From CAVYXZ01 sp963772595 (lineage in GTDB: Bacteria > Chloroflexota > Anaerolineae > Aggregatilineales > Phototrophicaceae), in assembly GCA_963772595.1 (NCBI GenBank), contig CAVYXZ010000007.1:1240001-1304000 (forward strand): a DNA stretch of 64,000 nucleotides, in the 5' to 3' direction. The position numbers and the translations under genes were made by a program. The notes below the pieces were generated by a model. That model was given only the letters and a program-made list of their open reading frames with translations. It did no database searches and had not been told where the DNA came from. Of the stretch, positions 46,347-55,269 are shown piece after piece; the first letter of the stretch is position 1; every line of letters starts with the position of its first letter.

Positions 46347-46472
46347 TATCTATGGGTCCCTCACTCAAACAGGGTCATTGATTCCGCTTTGGTGTTAACC
46401 GGAACCGGAGTTTGCGGTAAACTCGCTGCAATTATGTTAACTTAAGCCTTTGAACACGAAAAGGACAATTTC

Positions 46473-47760
46473 ATGCGTATCACCGACATGCACATCACGC
46501 CGATTGCCATTGCCGATCCGCCCCTGCTCAACGCCGCCGGGCTGCACGCGCCCTATGCGCTGCGCATCATCGTCGAGCTGGTGACGGACGACGGCCTCTC
46601 CGGTTGGGGGGAGGTGCCCAGCAGCACCAAGACCATTGAGGCGCTGGAGACCGCCCGCGACTACGTCATCGGTAAGGACCCCTGGCAGTTGAACGCCATC
46701 TTTGCGGCCCTGGCCCCCATGACCGGCGGCGCGAACGACGATCTGCGCGGCATGGCCCCCTGGGATAAGCGTCAGGGCGTGCATGTCCAGAGCGCGCTGG
46801 AAGTCGCCTGTTACGATCTGATGGGCAAGGCCAGTGGACGGCCCGTGGTCGATCTGCTGGGCGGCAAATGCCGTGAGGCCGGTGCCCTTCTCGGCCTATC
46901 TCTTCTACAAATACGCCGGGGCGGGCGGCGAGTTCGGCCTGGAGATGGACCCCTCGGCGACCAGCGGTTGGCCCGCCGCGCGCCAGCAGCAGGCCCTGAC
47001 TCCCGACGAGGTCGTGGCCGAAGCCCAGGCGATGGTGGCCGAATACGGCTTCCAGTCGATCAAGCTGAAAGGCGGCGTGCGGCCCCCGCAGGAAGAATGC
47101 GACGCGATTCTGGCGCTGCGCGAGGCTTTCGGCCCGGAGACCCCGCTGCGGCTGGACCCCAACGCCATCTGGTCGCTGGAGACCGCCGTCGAGATTGGCC
47201 GCCAGCTGGAAGGCGTGCTGGAATATTACGAGGACCCGGTGCGCACGCAGGAGACGATGGCCGAACTGCGCAGCCGCTGCAGCATCCCGCTGGCGACCAA
47301 CATGTGTACCACCTCGCTCAGCGATCTACCCGGCAGCGTGCGCCTGCATTCGGAAGACATCATCCTGACCGATCATCACTTCTGGGGCGGCTTCCGGCCC
47401 ACGCTGAACCTGGCCCAGTTCTGCCGGACCTTCGGACGCGGCCTGTCGATGCACTCCAACAGCCATATCGGTATCTCGCTGGCGGCCATGACCCACGTCG
47501 CCGCCGCCTGCCCCAACCTGACCTATGCCTGCGATACCCATTATCCCTGGCAGCGCGAGGACATCCTGGTCAAGCCGCTGACCTTCGAAGACGGCGCGCT
47601 CCGCGTGCCCGATGGGCCGGGCCTGGGCATCGAGATCGACCGCGACAAGCTGGCCGTGCTGCACCAGCACTACGTGGACTGCGGCCTGACCGAGCGCAAC
47701 GACGAGATCGAGATGCAGAAGGTCGAGCCGGGCTGGACCTTTTCGGCGCTGAGGTACTAA
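46473..47760 (+). CDS. Mandelate racemase/glucarate dehydratase-like enolase, frameshifted
   Basis: The active-site set of glucarate dehydratases is visible: catalytic Lys in SIKLKGG, metal ligands Asp in RLDPNAIW, Glu in YYEDPV and Asn in ATNMCTTS, and the catalytic His in HSNSHIGISLAAMTH. It should dehydrate an acid sugar such as D-glucarate. One extra G near 46878 (GGKCRE to PVPFSAYLFYKYA) breaks the frame in the early barrel. Restored length is about 429 residues. A VOC gene follows 5 bp after the stop, starting a five-gene run. Confidence 0.85.
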
Positions 47761-47765
47761 CGGCA

Positions 47766-48137
47766 ATGTCCATTCTGGCCCTGCATCACGTCCAGATCAC
47801 GATCCCGCCGGGCACAGAGGCGGAAGGCCGCGCTTTTTACTGCGGCACGCTGGGCCTGCATGAGATCGCCAAGCCGGAGTTGCTGCTAGCCCGCGGCGGC
47901 TTCTGGATGGAACTGGGCGCGATGCAGATTCACGTGGGCGTGCAGGATGGCCTCGACCGCCGGGCACAGAAAGCGCACATCGCCTTCGCCGTCGATGATC
48001 TGGCCGACTGGCGCAGTAAACTGGCTGCCATCGGGATCGAGATGGACGAGTTGATCCCCATCCCCGGCTATGACCGTTTCGAATGCCGAGATCCTTTCGG
48101 CAACCGCCTGGAATTCATACAGAGGCTCAATTCATGA
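47766..48137 (+). CDS. VOC (glyoxalase-fold) protein
   Basis: This 123-residue VOC protein has LALHHVQITIPPGTEAEGRA, IHVGVQDG and KAHIAFAVDDLADW, then CRDPFGNRLEFIQ, matching the usual metal and beta-strand positions. The substrate is not predictable. ATG 47766 is the first in frame, and its stop overlaps the next gene's ATG (ATGA). The nearby acid-sugar dehydratase suggests a small-molecule pathway. Confidence 0.82.
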   Translation: MSILALHHVQITIPPGTEAEGRAFYCGTLGLHEIAKPELLLARGGFWMELGAMQIHVGVQDGLDRRAQKAHIAFAVDDLADWRSKLAAIGIEMDELIPIPGYDRFECRDPFGNRLEFIQRLNS

Positions 48138-49255
48138 AATTTGAACTGCGGCGCGCCACCCTGGCCGATCACGAACTGCTGGCATCAATGAACAAAGCCC
48201 TGATTGAAGATGAGGGCAGCACGAACGGCCTGTCGCTTCAGGACCTCACCCGGCGCATGTACCGGATGCTCTCGGAGGACTGGACGGCGGTGCTGATCGA
48301 GACCGGCGGGCAGGTGATCGGCTATGCCCTGTTCCAGCAGCGCAGCGCCGAGCCGGTCGAAATCTACCTGCGCCAGTATTTCATCCACCGCAATTTTCGC
48401 AGCAAGGGTTACGGTCAGGCGGCTTTCGAGCGCATCCAGGCCGAGTATTTTCCGCCAGGGGCCAGCGTCGCGCTGGACGTGCTGGCGAGCAACCCGCGCG
48501 GGCGGCATTTCTGGGAAAAACTGGGCTTTGCCAGCCATGCCGAAATGATGCGCCTGGAAAAACATGATGTACTTCAGGAGCAAATCGCCTACTACCAGGC
48601 GCGGGCGGGCGAATATGACGAGTGGTTCTACCGCCTGGGCCGCTATGATCGCGGGCCAGAACTCAACCAGCAGTGGTTTGACGAGGTCAAGCAGGTGATG
48701 GAGCGGTTGCACAGCATCGGCCCGCTGGGCGAGACGCTGGAACTGGCCTGCGGCACCGGCATCTGGACCGAGCAGCTGCTCAGGATCAGCCAGCATGTCA
48801 CCGCGCTGGATGCCTCGCCGGAGGTGATCGCTGTCAACCGCGATAAGCTCAAATCCGATAAGGTAGACTACCAGCAGGCCGATCTCTTCAACTGGACGCC
48901 GGAGCGCCAATACGATCTGGTCTTCTTCAGCTTCTGGCTGTCGCATGTGCCGCCCGATAGGCTCGACGCCTTCCTAGCGCAGGTCGCCGCCGCCACCCGG
49001 CCCGGCGGGCAGGTCTTCATCGTCGATTCGCGCCGCATCGCCACCTCGACCGCCATCGACCACGCCCCTTACGACCCGGAGGACATCCACCATGTCCGCA
49101 AGCTGAACGATGGCCGTGAGTTCACTATCTATAAAATCTTCTACGAACCCAACTCACTGCGCGCCAAGCTGGCCGAGTTCGGCTTCGAAGCTGAAGCGCA
49201 GTTCAGCCCGAATTACTTCATCTATGCTCATGGCCGCCGTACTGACTCGGCCTGA
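48134..49255 (+). CDS. GNAT acetyltransferase-SAM methyltransferase fusion
   Basis: Residues 1-~145 are a GNAT domain (FELRRATLADHELLASMNKA, FIHRNFRSKGYGQAAFERIQ, NPRGRHFWEKLGF). Residues ~150-373 are a class I methyltransferase starting LQEQIAYYQARAGEYDEWF. Its SAM loop is ETLELACGTGIWTEQLL, followed by VTALDASPEVI and DLFNWTPERQYDLVFFSFWL. These are usually separate proteins, so this is a fusion or a join by a lost stop. The frame is otherwise clean, with ATGA overlap at the start. Confidence 0.82.
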   Translation: MKFELRRATLADHELLASMNKALIEDEGSTNGLSLQDLTRRMYRMLSEDWTAVLIETGGQVIGYALFQQRSAEPVEIYLRQYFIHRNFRSKGYGQAAFERIQAEYFPPGASVALDVLASNPRGRHFWEKLGFASHAEMMRLEKHDVLQEQIAYYQARAGEYDEWFYRLGRYDRGPELNQQWFDEVKQVMERLHSIGPLGETLELACGTGIWTEQLLRISQHVTALDASPEVIAVNRDKLKSDKVDYQQADLFNWTPERQYDLVFFSFWLSHVPPDRLDAFLAQVAAATRPGGQVFIVDSRRIATSTAIDHAPYDPEDIHHVRKLNDGREFTIYKIFYEPNSLRAKLAEFGFEAEAQFSPNYFIYAHGRRTDSA

Positions 49256-49748
49256 GCCGCGCTATAAGGCCAGCTTTATCGCCGCGATTGAGGAGTTCCA
49301 GCAGGTCGATCAGCGACATACAGGCGTGGATCTGGCCTGGCTGGGGCGGCATTTCGAATCCTACGTCCATGCCCTGCTCCAGCGCGAGACGCATCCGGCG
49401 GCGGGCCGCGTCCCCGAAACACTGTACTGGCTGGCCGAAGGCGAGGACTTCATCGGCAGGACCTCAGTGCGCCACCATCTCAACGCCAACCTGCGCGAGA
49501 TCGGTGGGCACATCGGCTATGAGATCCGGCCCTCGCAGCGCCGGAAAGGCTACGGCACGCTGATCTGTCGGCTGGTGCTGGAAGAGGCCGCCGCGATGGG
49601 TCTGGACCGCGTCATGATTACCTGTGACGAGACCAATACCGGCTCACGCAAGATCATCGAGGCCAACGGCGGAGTCTACGACGGGTCGGTCACGCCGCGC
49701 GGGCACGGCGTCGCGGTGCGGCACTACTGGGTCACACTGAACGCATGA
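49230..49748 (+). CDS. GNAT acetyltransferase
   Basis: ATG 49230 (49224 also possible) lies inside the 3' end of the fusion gene. The 172-residue product has YWLAEGEDFIGRTSVRHHLN, GHIGYEIRPSQRRKGYGTLI (acetyl-CoA binding) and CDETNTGSRKIIEANGGVY, the pattern of small-molecule GNATs. It is coupled to its neighbours by overlaps at both ends; ATGA at 49745-49748 starts the next gene. Confidence 0.82.
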   Translation: MAAVLTRPEPRYKASFIAAIEEFQQVDQRHTGVDLAWLGRHFESYVHALLQRETHPAAGRVPETLYWLAEGEDFIGRTSVRHHLNANLREIGGHIGYEIRPSQRRKGYGTLICRLVLEEAAAMGLDRVMITCDETNTGSRKIIEANGGVYDGSVTPRGHGVAVRHYWVTLNA

Positions 49749-50326
49749 CGCTGCGCATCCTCTACACCGGCAATCTGCACGGCGATCTGGCCCTGCTGCC
49801 GCGTCTGTACACCTTCATTCGCAGCCTGGGCAAAGTCGATTTGCTGCTGGATACGGGGAACGCCTGCGACAACTCGCTCTGGCACTGTGCCGTCACCGGC
49901 GGACGCTCGACACTGCACGTGCTGGATGCGATGGGCTACCACGCAGCCAACGTCGAGGGCTATCTCACGCCGGAAGCGCGCGCCAAACTGGCGAAACAGG
50001 CGCTGGGCGTTCACTTAATCGACTCAGGGGAGTCCTGGGGCCAGGCAGGGGCCTACATCACCACCGGACCGGTCGAGGACGACGCCCACGACTTGCACAT
50101 CGTCCTCGCGCCCGCCGACTCCACACAGATGCAGGGCCGCAGTTTGTCGTTAGCTGCACTCGATGCGGGCCAGGTCGGGCGTGTGATTCTGGATGATCTC
50201 AGCATTGTTGAGCAGCAGGTGCTGGACCTGCCCCCCGGCACCCTGCCAGACCCCACCATCGCCGCCACGGTCGAGTTCGTGCTGGACGAAGCCCGCTACA
50301 CCCAGCGCCGCCATTCCGGCGAATAA
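49745..50326 (+). CDS. Degenerate calcineurin-like/5'-nucleotidase N-domain protein
   Basis: The protein (193 residues) opens LRILYTGNLHGDLALLPRLY and has VDLLLDTGNACD, the places where 5'-nucleotidase-type phosphoesterases show DxH and GD. Both aspartates are replaced by Asn here, so metal-dependent catalysis is doubtful. Later GYHAANVEGYLTPEARAKL matches the domain's GNHE region only loosely. It may be a non-catalytic relative. It ends the glucarate-dehydratase operon. Confidence 0.6.
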   Translation: MTLRILYTGNLHGDLALLPRLYTFIRSLGKVDLLLDTGNACDNSLWHCAVTGGRSTLHVLDAMGYHAANVEGYLTPEARAKLAKQALGVHLIDSGESWGQAGAYITTGPVEDDAHDLHIVLAPADSTQMQGRSLSLAALDAGQVGRVILDDLSIVEQQVLDLPPGTLPDPTIAATVEFVLDEARYTQRRHSGE

Positions 50327-50340
50327 GGTCAAGATTTCGT

Positions 50341-50366
50341 GTAGGGGCACAGCCTGCTGTGCCCGC
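50341..50366. repeat. GTAGGGGCACAGC palindromic repeat
   Basis: GTAGGGGCACAGCCTGCTGT with a GCCC continuation: another member of the dispersed family, between convergent genes. Confidence 0.65.
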
Positions 50367-50447
50367 CATGATGGAACAATTCGAGAACCGCTCGCTTGGT
50401 CTTCAGTCGCTTCTGTAGACTGGAGTTTTGAACTCCAGGCGGCACAT

Positions 50448-51281
50448 TTAGCCCATCTGCGCCTCGGCCAGGGCCGCAACACGCAGCGTATTCTCGACAT
50501 CCTGCGGACTCCAACCGTCTTCCAGCGCCCAGGCCGCGCTCAGGCAGCCATAGGCGAAGACGAAGGCCAGCAGCCGGTAGCGGTCAAAGCCGCAGCCCTG
50601 CGCCAGCAGGTCCGCGTTGCGCTGGATGCGCCCCTCATTCTCGACCAACTGCGGCATGTGCATCGGATTATAGAAGGTGTTGGCCGCGTCGTAGAGCCGT
50701 TCGCCGTACAGCCCTTTGGGGTCCAGCGCCCGCCAATTGCCGCTGGCATCCTGCCGGATATTCTCGTGATGAATGTCACCGTGCAGCACGCGCTCCTCAC
50801 GCGGGTCTCTCAGCAGGCTTTCCGCCACCGCCGCTCCACGCCGGAAAATCGAGTTGTTGCCCTCACGCTGGTCCGCCGCGGCCCGGTCATACAGCGCGAT
50901 GACCCAGTCTTGCAGCAGATGCAGGCCCTCCGGCGGCTCGCCACGCGGCTGGTGCAGCGTATTGAGCACCTGGGCGATGATCGCGGTTGCGGAAGCGTCC
51001 TTGCCGGAGCGGACCATCGGCACCAGGTCTGCGCCCGGCAGATATTCCAGCAAATGCGCCCAGTCGTCATCCCTCAGCAGGCGCACCGCCCCCTGCCCGT
51101 CGAAATAATGCAGCGCCAGCGCCCCGGTCCGTTCTTCTTCGGCGACCGGCTTCAGCAGTTTGAGGACGAGCGTTTTGCCCTCGCTGCGCACCGTATACAC
51201 ATGACTGGTAAAGGTCTCGGCCAGGGGCTGCGGATCGTTCAGGGTCCAGTGGTCGAGGTAATATTGCAGATTAGGAGCCAT
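50448..51281 (-). CDS. Aminoglycoside/hydroxyurea-kinase-like phosphotransferase
   Basis: The 277-residue protein has the kinase-like fold: LVLKLLKPVAEEERTGALAL, the catalytic loop VLHGDIHHENIRQ and ALDPKGLYGERLYDAAN, which matches the APH(6)/hydroxyurea kinase group (streptomycin 6-kinase relatives). Such enzymes phosphorylate small molecules, and only some confer drug resistance, so resistance should not be assumed. The start ATG at 51281 is followed by a clean frame. Confidence 0.82.
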   Translation of the reverse strand: MAPNLQYYLDHWTLNDPQPLAETFTSHVYTVRSEGKTLVLKLLKPVAEEERTGALALHYFDGQGAVRLLRDDDWAHLLEYLPGADLVPMVRSGKDASATAIIAQVLNTLHQPRGEPPEGLHLLQDWVIALYDRAAADQREGNNSIFRRGAAVAESLLRDPREERVLHGDIHHENIRQDASGNWRALDPKGLYGERLYDAANTFYNPMHMPQLVENEGRIQRNADLLAQGCGFDRYRLLAFVFAYGCLSAAWALEDGWSPQDVENTLRVAALAEAQMG

Positions 51282-51426
51282 TTTGACGACCTTCTATGCA
51301 CACTCAGGCTCATTGTAAAACTGCTGGCTTAATCCCGCTATATTTCACACCCAGACGGTGTTAGAATCAATACTGAACACAGGCGCAAAGCCGGTCCAGA
51401 TGTCCTGAAGAAAAGAGGAGTCAACC

Positions 51427-51973
51427 ATGCCAGCACATCTCTGGCACGATCTGGCAGCGGGACCCAACCCGCCCGATGTCGTCTACGCGGTGATTGAAGT
51501 GCCCAAAGGCAGTCGCAACAAATATGAATACAGCAAAGCGGGCGGTGTCATCAAATTGGATCGCGTCCTGTACAGTTCTTTGCATTACCCCGGTGATTAC
51601 GGTTTTATCCCACGCAGCTACTATCGAAGATGGCGACCCGCTCGATATCCTGGTCATGGTCAACGAGCCGACCTTCCCCGGCTGCGTGATCGAGGCGCGG
51701 CCTATCGGCATGTTTAAGATGATCGACAAAGGCGAGCCGGACTATAAGATTCTGGCTGTCCCTGCCACCGATCCGCATTTTTCAGATTACCACGACCTGA
51801 CGGACGTCCCGAATCACTTTCCGACCGAAGTGACGCACTTCTTCATGACCTATAAGCAGCTTGAAGGCATAGAGGTGCAGAATGAGGGTTGGGTCGGAGC
51901 CGCTGAAGCGCGTGCAGAGGTCAGTAAGGCGCTCCTGCTCTACCAGCAGACTTATTCCGGCGCAGGCATTTAG
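51427..51973 (+). CDS. ppa: Inorganic pyrophosphatase, frameshifted
   Basis: The family I signature is present: EVPKGSRNKYEYSK, YGFIPRSYYEDGDPLDILVM and the PATDPHFSDYHDL/FPTEVTHFFMTYKQLEG tail. One extra C near 51625 (SYY[R]RW to EDGDPLDIL) breaks it, although this is an essential enzyme in most bacteria. That makes a consensus error more likely than true loss, unless another ppa exists elsewhere. Corrected length is about 181 residues. AAGAGG precedes the ATG. Confidence 0.88.
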
Positions 51974-51991
51974 TTCGCAATTTCAAACGAT

Positions 51992-52041
51992 GTAGGGGCG
52001 AATTGGCGGATACACCTGTCACATGCAAGAGGTGATCCCTA
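51992..52041. repeat. GTAGGGGCGAAT...CCCTAC repeat
   Basis: An imperfect GTAGGGG...ATCCCTAC element of the dispersed family between ppa and the following minus-strand gene. Confidence 0.45.
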
Positions 52042-52057
52042 CGGTGAGGATATTCCC

Positions 52058-52636
52058 CTAGACCCACCGCCAGCAGCGCTCGCGCAGCTGCGCCAGCAGC
52101 GCATCGACCCGTTCATACAGCGTGGTTTGCAGAAACAGGCGGCTGCGCGGCAGGTCAATCGCCCGCCCGGCCAGGTAGAGTTCGTCGGCCAGGTCGCTGG
52201 CGTAGCGCAGGTAAAGTTGTTCCCGGCCCGGATGCAAGTCCAGCGTGGCGGCCACCCCGGCCCCGATGACGAATGTGTAGCTGTCCGCACCCACTTGAAC
52301 CCAGTCCAGGTCGCGCCACTGCGATCTCCAGGATCAACCGCAGTTCAAGCACCAGGATAGCGTCGAGCCGCTCGCGCAGATTGACCTGATAATTGAGCAG
52401 GTCCTCCCCGGTCGGCACTTCCACCAGCGGCGGCAGCAGATGTGCTGGGCGGTGATCTGGCTCAGCGCCAGCGCCATGCGCTCCTGCGCCATCGGGTCCA
52501 CCCACGCGCCATGCTCCACTGCGGCCAGATTGAGCTGCTGCGCGTCCTCCGGTAAATAGGGTTGGAAGTAAACTTCGTCTTCCGGCGGCACGCTGCGTTC
52601 GTCGATATTGATATGAGTGTGATAGAAGTGCTTCAT
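52058..52636 (-). CDS. Hypothetical protein, twice frameshifted
   Basis: Three frames together give one protein of about 190 residues: KHFYHTHINIDERSVPPEDE (from 52636), then LPPLVEVPTGEDLLNYQVNL, then SYTFVIGAGVAATLDLHPGR to the end. The changes fall near 52440 and 52320. No domain is recognised. The DLADELYLAGRAIDLPRSRL segment suggests an alpha/beta binding fold. Treat as one gene with indels. Confidence 0.55.
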
Positions 52637-52699
52637 TAAGGTCAGCCTGATTCAGGTTAGGTTAATAAACTCTAACTTTATTCTAGGGTCAGGTTGAGC

Positions 52700-54200
52700 C
52701 TATTGAAGCGGGAAAAATTCTGAAAAATGTGTCAAGGCGCGCTGAACAAAGGCCTGAATATCGGTCCCGGCGATCACGGCCACGCCATCCGCCAGCAGAC
52801 CGTCCCCGCCCGGCTCGATGCGCTCCGTTCGGCAGGCCCAGCAGCAGCGCCAGATAGCGCGCCGTCCAGGTGATGATGTGCCGCCGTAATCGCGGATGAC
52901 CGTGGGCGCGTTGCTGGCCGCGGCCGTATTGCCCACCTGGCGATGCTAATCCCCTTGCTGGAGAGCCAATCGCGGGTCTGACCGGCCAGGCCGGAGACAT
53001 CGGTGTTGTTAAACACGGCGATCTCGGCGTTTTCGGCCAGCGCCCGGCTGCGCAGTTCGGCCTCGCCCAGGTCGTCCGGCGGGCTGAAGACCTGCTGGAT
53101 CAACTGGCGGATCGCGTTGTAATTGGGCAGCAGCACCTGGTCGCCGTTGGCGGTGGTGCGTCAGTGTCACATAGAGGTTGTCGATCACGCCGAAGTGGAT
53201 CGACTCGCGCGGGATGCGCTGCACCAGCGTCCCATAGCTCAGAATCTCGTCCAGCGTCATGTCGGTGCTGAAGCTGCCGGTCAGTTCATCCCACAGCGCC
53301 GGGGCCTGCGCCATCAGATTGCCGACGTCCCTGCACACTGGTCAGGTGGTCCTTCATCACCGACAGCACCTCCTGCTGGCGGCGTGCCCGGTCAAAGTCC
53401 GACCCCTGCGTGGCACGGGTGCGGGCATATTGCAGCAGATGTTCGGCGTCCATCGTCTGGCAGCCAGGGTCGAAATGCACGTGGATCGTGCCATAGCCCG
53501 CGTCGGGGTAATGCGTGTCGTCGATCACCTGGCTGACGCAGACTTCCACGCCGTCCGGGGCCAGCAGTTCGACCGCCCGGATGAACACGTCAAAGTTGAT
53601 CAGCAGGTAATGATCGACGCGCAGGCCCAGATTGTTCTCCACGGTCTGCATCGCCAGGGCCGGACCGCCACCGGGATAACCGTTGCTGTCGCCCCGGCTG
53701 TTGGCCGTGTTGATGCGCCCCGGCGGGCCGCCATCGGGAATATCGACCCATAGATCGCGCGGGATGGACAGCACACCTATCGTCTTCCGCACCGGGTCGA
53801 TGTTGACGACCATCATCGTATCGGTGCGGAAGTAGCGTTCGTCATCCTCCACACCTGTGCGCTGGTCGATGCCCAGCAGCAGAATGCGGACCTGACGCGG
53901 ATCGTTCACCTGATAATTCGCCAGCGGGTCTTCCGTGGGGGCCGGCGTGTCGGTGACGAGCGCCTGCGGGGCTGAGGTGGTTTCGGTCTCTGCGGTCGGC
54001 AGCACGATGGTCGGCGCAGCCGTCGCAGCAGGCAGCGGCGTGAAGGTCGGCACCACCTGCGGCGGGTTAAATTGAATGCCACCTCCGCCCAGGTCCAGCG
54101 CGACCTGACGCGCCCCGAAAAACGTCACCGCCGCGCACAAACCCGTCACGCCCACCGCGAACAGGGTCCCCAGCACAAACAACCAGCCTGGAATACGCAT
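52700..54200 (-). CDS. LytR-CpsA-Psr family protein, heavily frameshifted 3' half
   Basis: From 54200 there is a membrane anchor (LFVLGTLFAVGVTGLCAAV) and a Thr/Pro linker. The LCP domain follows: RILLLGIDQR, RTDTMMVVNIDPVRKTIGVL, SIPRDLWVDIP, and QYARTRATQGSDFDRARRQQ. LCP enzymes attach anionic glycopolymers to peptidoglycan or related carriers. The C-terminal part (AEIAVFNNTDVSGLAGQT, VQRALTHFSEFF) resembles LytR_C. It is spread over several frames with about five changes between 53340 and 52820. Confidence 0.85.
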
Positions 54201-54247
54201 TCAGCACCTGTCACTCACGTTCACAGCCAATGTCCCGGTCCGTGCTT

Positions 54248-54302
54248 GTAGGGGAGTACCTGTGTGTACTCCCGCCGGGCGAACACATCGGTTCGCCCCT
54301 AC
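54248..54302. repeat. GTAGGGG...CCCCTAC palindromic repeat
   Basis: Two-hairpin copy nearly identical to 33305-33359 (GAGTACCTGTGTGTACTC and GCGAACACATCGGTTCGC). Confidence 0.7.
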
Positions 54303-54400
54303 GCCCCGTACCGGAACAGAGGGCATTATAGTGGACAATCCGCAGGGGATACAGGCTGGCGTAGGGCAATCGTGTGCTAAGAATCCGGGCCGCAACAGCG

Positions 54401-55165
54401 CTACGGCTTCCTGACATGCCACACGCAGGCGGTAGCCGTGGCGAGATGCTGAAAGCCATGCTTGCGCACAATCGGCTCGCTCATCGGGCTGGCGTCGATG
54501 GTCAGGTAGCGGACTCCGCGCTGCCGGGCTTCCTGCGCGCGCACGGAGAGCAGCGCCGTGTACAGGCCGCGCTGGCGATAGGCCGCCAGGCTGGAACCAC
54601 CCCACAGCCCCGCGAACTGGCTGTTCGGGTGGAAGCGGATCCAGGCGGTGCTGGCCGGGATGCCGTCCGCATAGGCCAGGTAGATCGAGAGCGTGTCGCC
54701 CTGCTGCGTCAGTTCGTCCGCCAGGAACTGCCCCAGCATCGTCTCGTCACTATCCCAGACCGCACTCAGGATCTGCACCACCTGCTCGATCTGGGCTGCA
54801 TCCGTGAGCCGCCGCACATCCGCCGCCACCGGGGCGAAGAGCGCATCCGGCGCGTGGTCGAGATCCAGCGCCATGATCGCCTCCGGTTCATCGCATTCGA
54901 AACCCAGGGCAATCAGCCGCTCGCGCAGGTCGGCGGGCCTATCATAGCTGTAGACCTTCCATTCGAAATCCTGACCGATCCCCTCGAAGTAGGCGATCTG
55001 CTCGCGGATCACCCGGTCGGCGTTCGACTCATCCAGCCGCGAGTAGATGACCGCGCCGTCGCCCTCATTCAGTGCCACCACCCGAACTACATCCGGCGTT
55101 TGTTCGGTGCGCATCCCATAGTACTGCACCTGTTTGCGCTGTTCCTGTTCATAGTGTGCCAGCAT
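54401..55165 (-). CDS. GNAT acetyltransferase
   Basis: The 254-residue protein has an N-terminal region (YGMRTEQTPDVVRVVALNEG) and a C-terminal GNAT core: LAYADGIPASTAWIRFHPNS, GGSSLAAYRQRGLYTALLSV (acetyl-CoA loop) and RYLTIDASPMSEPIVRKHGF. The target is unknown. The start ATG at 55165 is about 100 bp from the divergent metallophosphoesterase. Confidence 0.82.
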   Translation of the reverse strand: MLAHYEQEQRKQVQYYGMRTEQTPDVVRVVALNEGDGAVIYSRLDESNADRVIREQIAYFEGIGQDFEWKVYSYDRPADLRERLIALGFECDEPEAIMALDLDHAPDALFAPVAADVRRLTDAAQIEQVVQILSAVWDSDETMLGQFLADELTQQGDTLSIYLAYADGIPASTAWIRFHPNSQFAGLWGGSSLAAYRQRGLYTALLSVRAQEARQRGVRYLTIDASPMSEPIVRKHGFQHLATATACVWHVRKP

Positions 55166-55254
55166 AGCGTTGTTCCTACCGAGCCGAAAACAATGCCCGT
55201 GATCGTACCACGCATAAATACATGCTTAAAGGATGCGAGCCAATTTTACAATTA

Positions 55255-55263
55255 TGCTATGAT
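55255..55263 (+). promoter_or_regulatory. Extended -10 (TGC-TATGAT), leaderless candidate
   Basis: TGC plus TATGAT lies six bases before the ATG at 55270, so the message would start at or next to the start codon. No -35 or Shine-Dalgarno is visible. Confidence 0.5.
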
Positions 55264-55269
55264 ACAGCT

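Noticed and set aside
50448..51281. Antibiotic resistance gene
   Set aside because: The protein belongs to a broad kinase group related to APH(6), and sequence alone does not show resistance.
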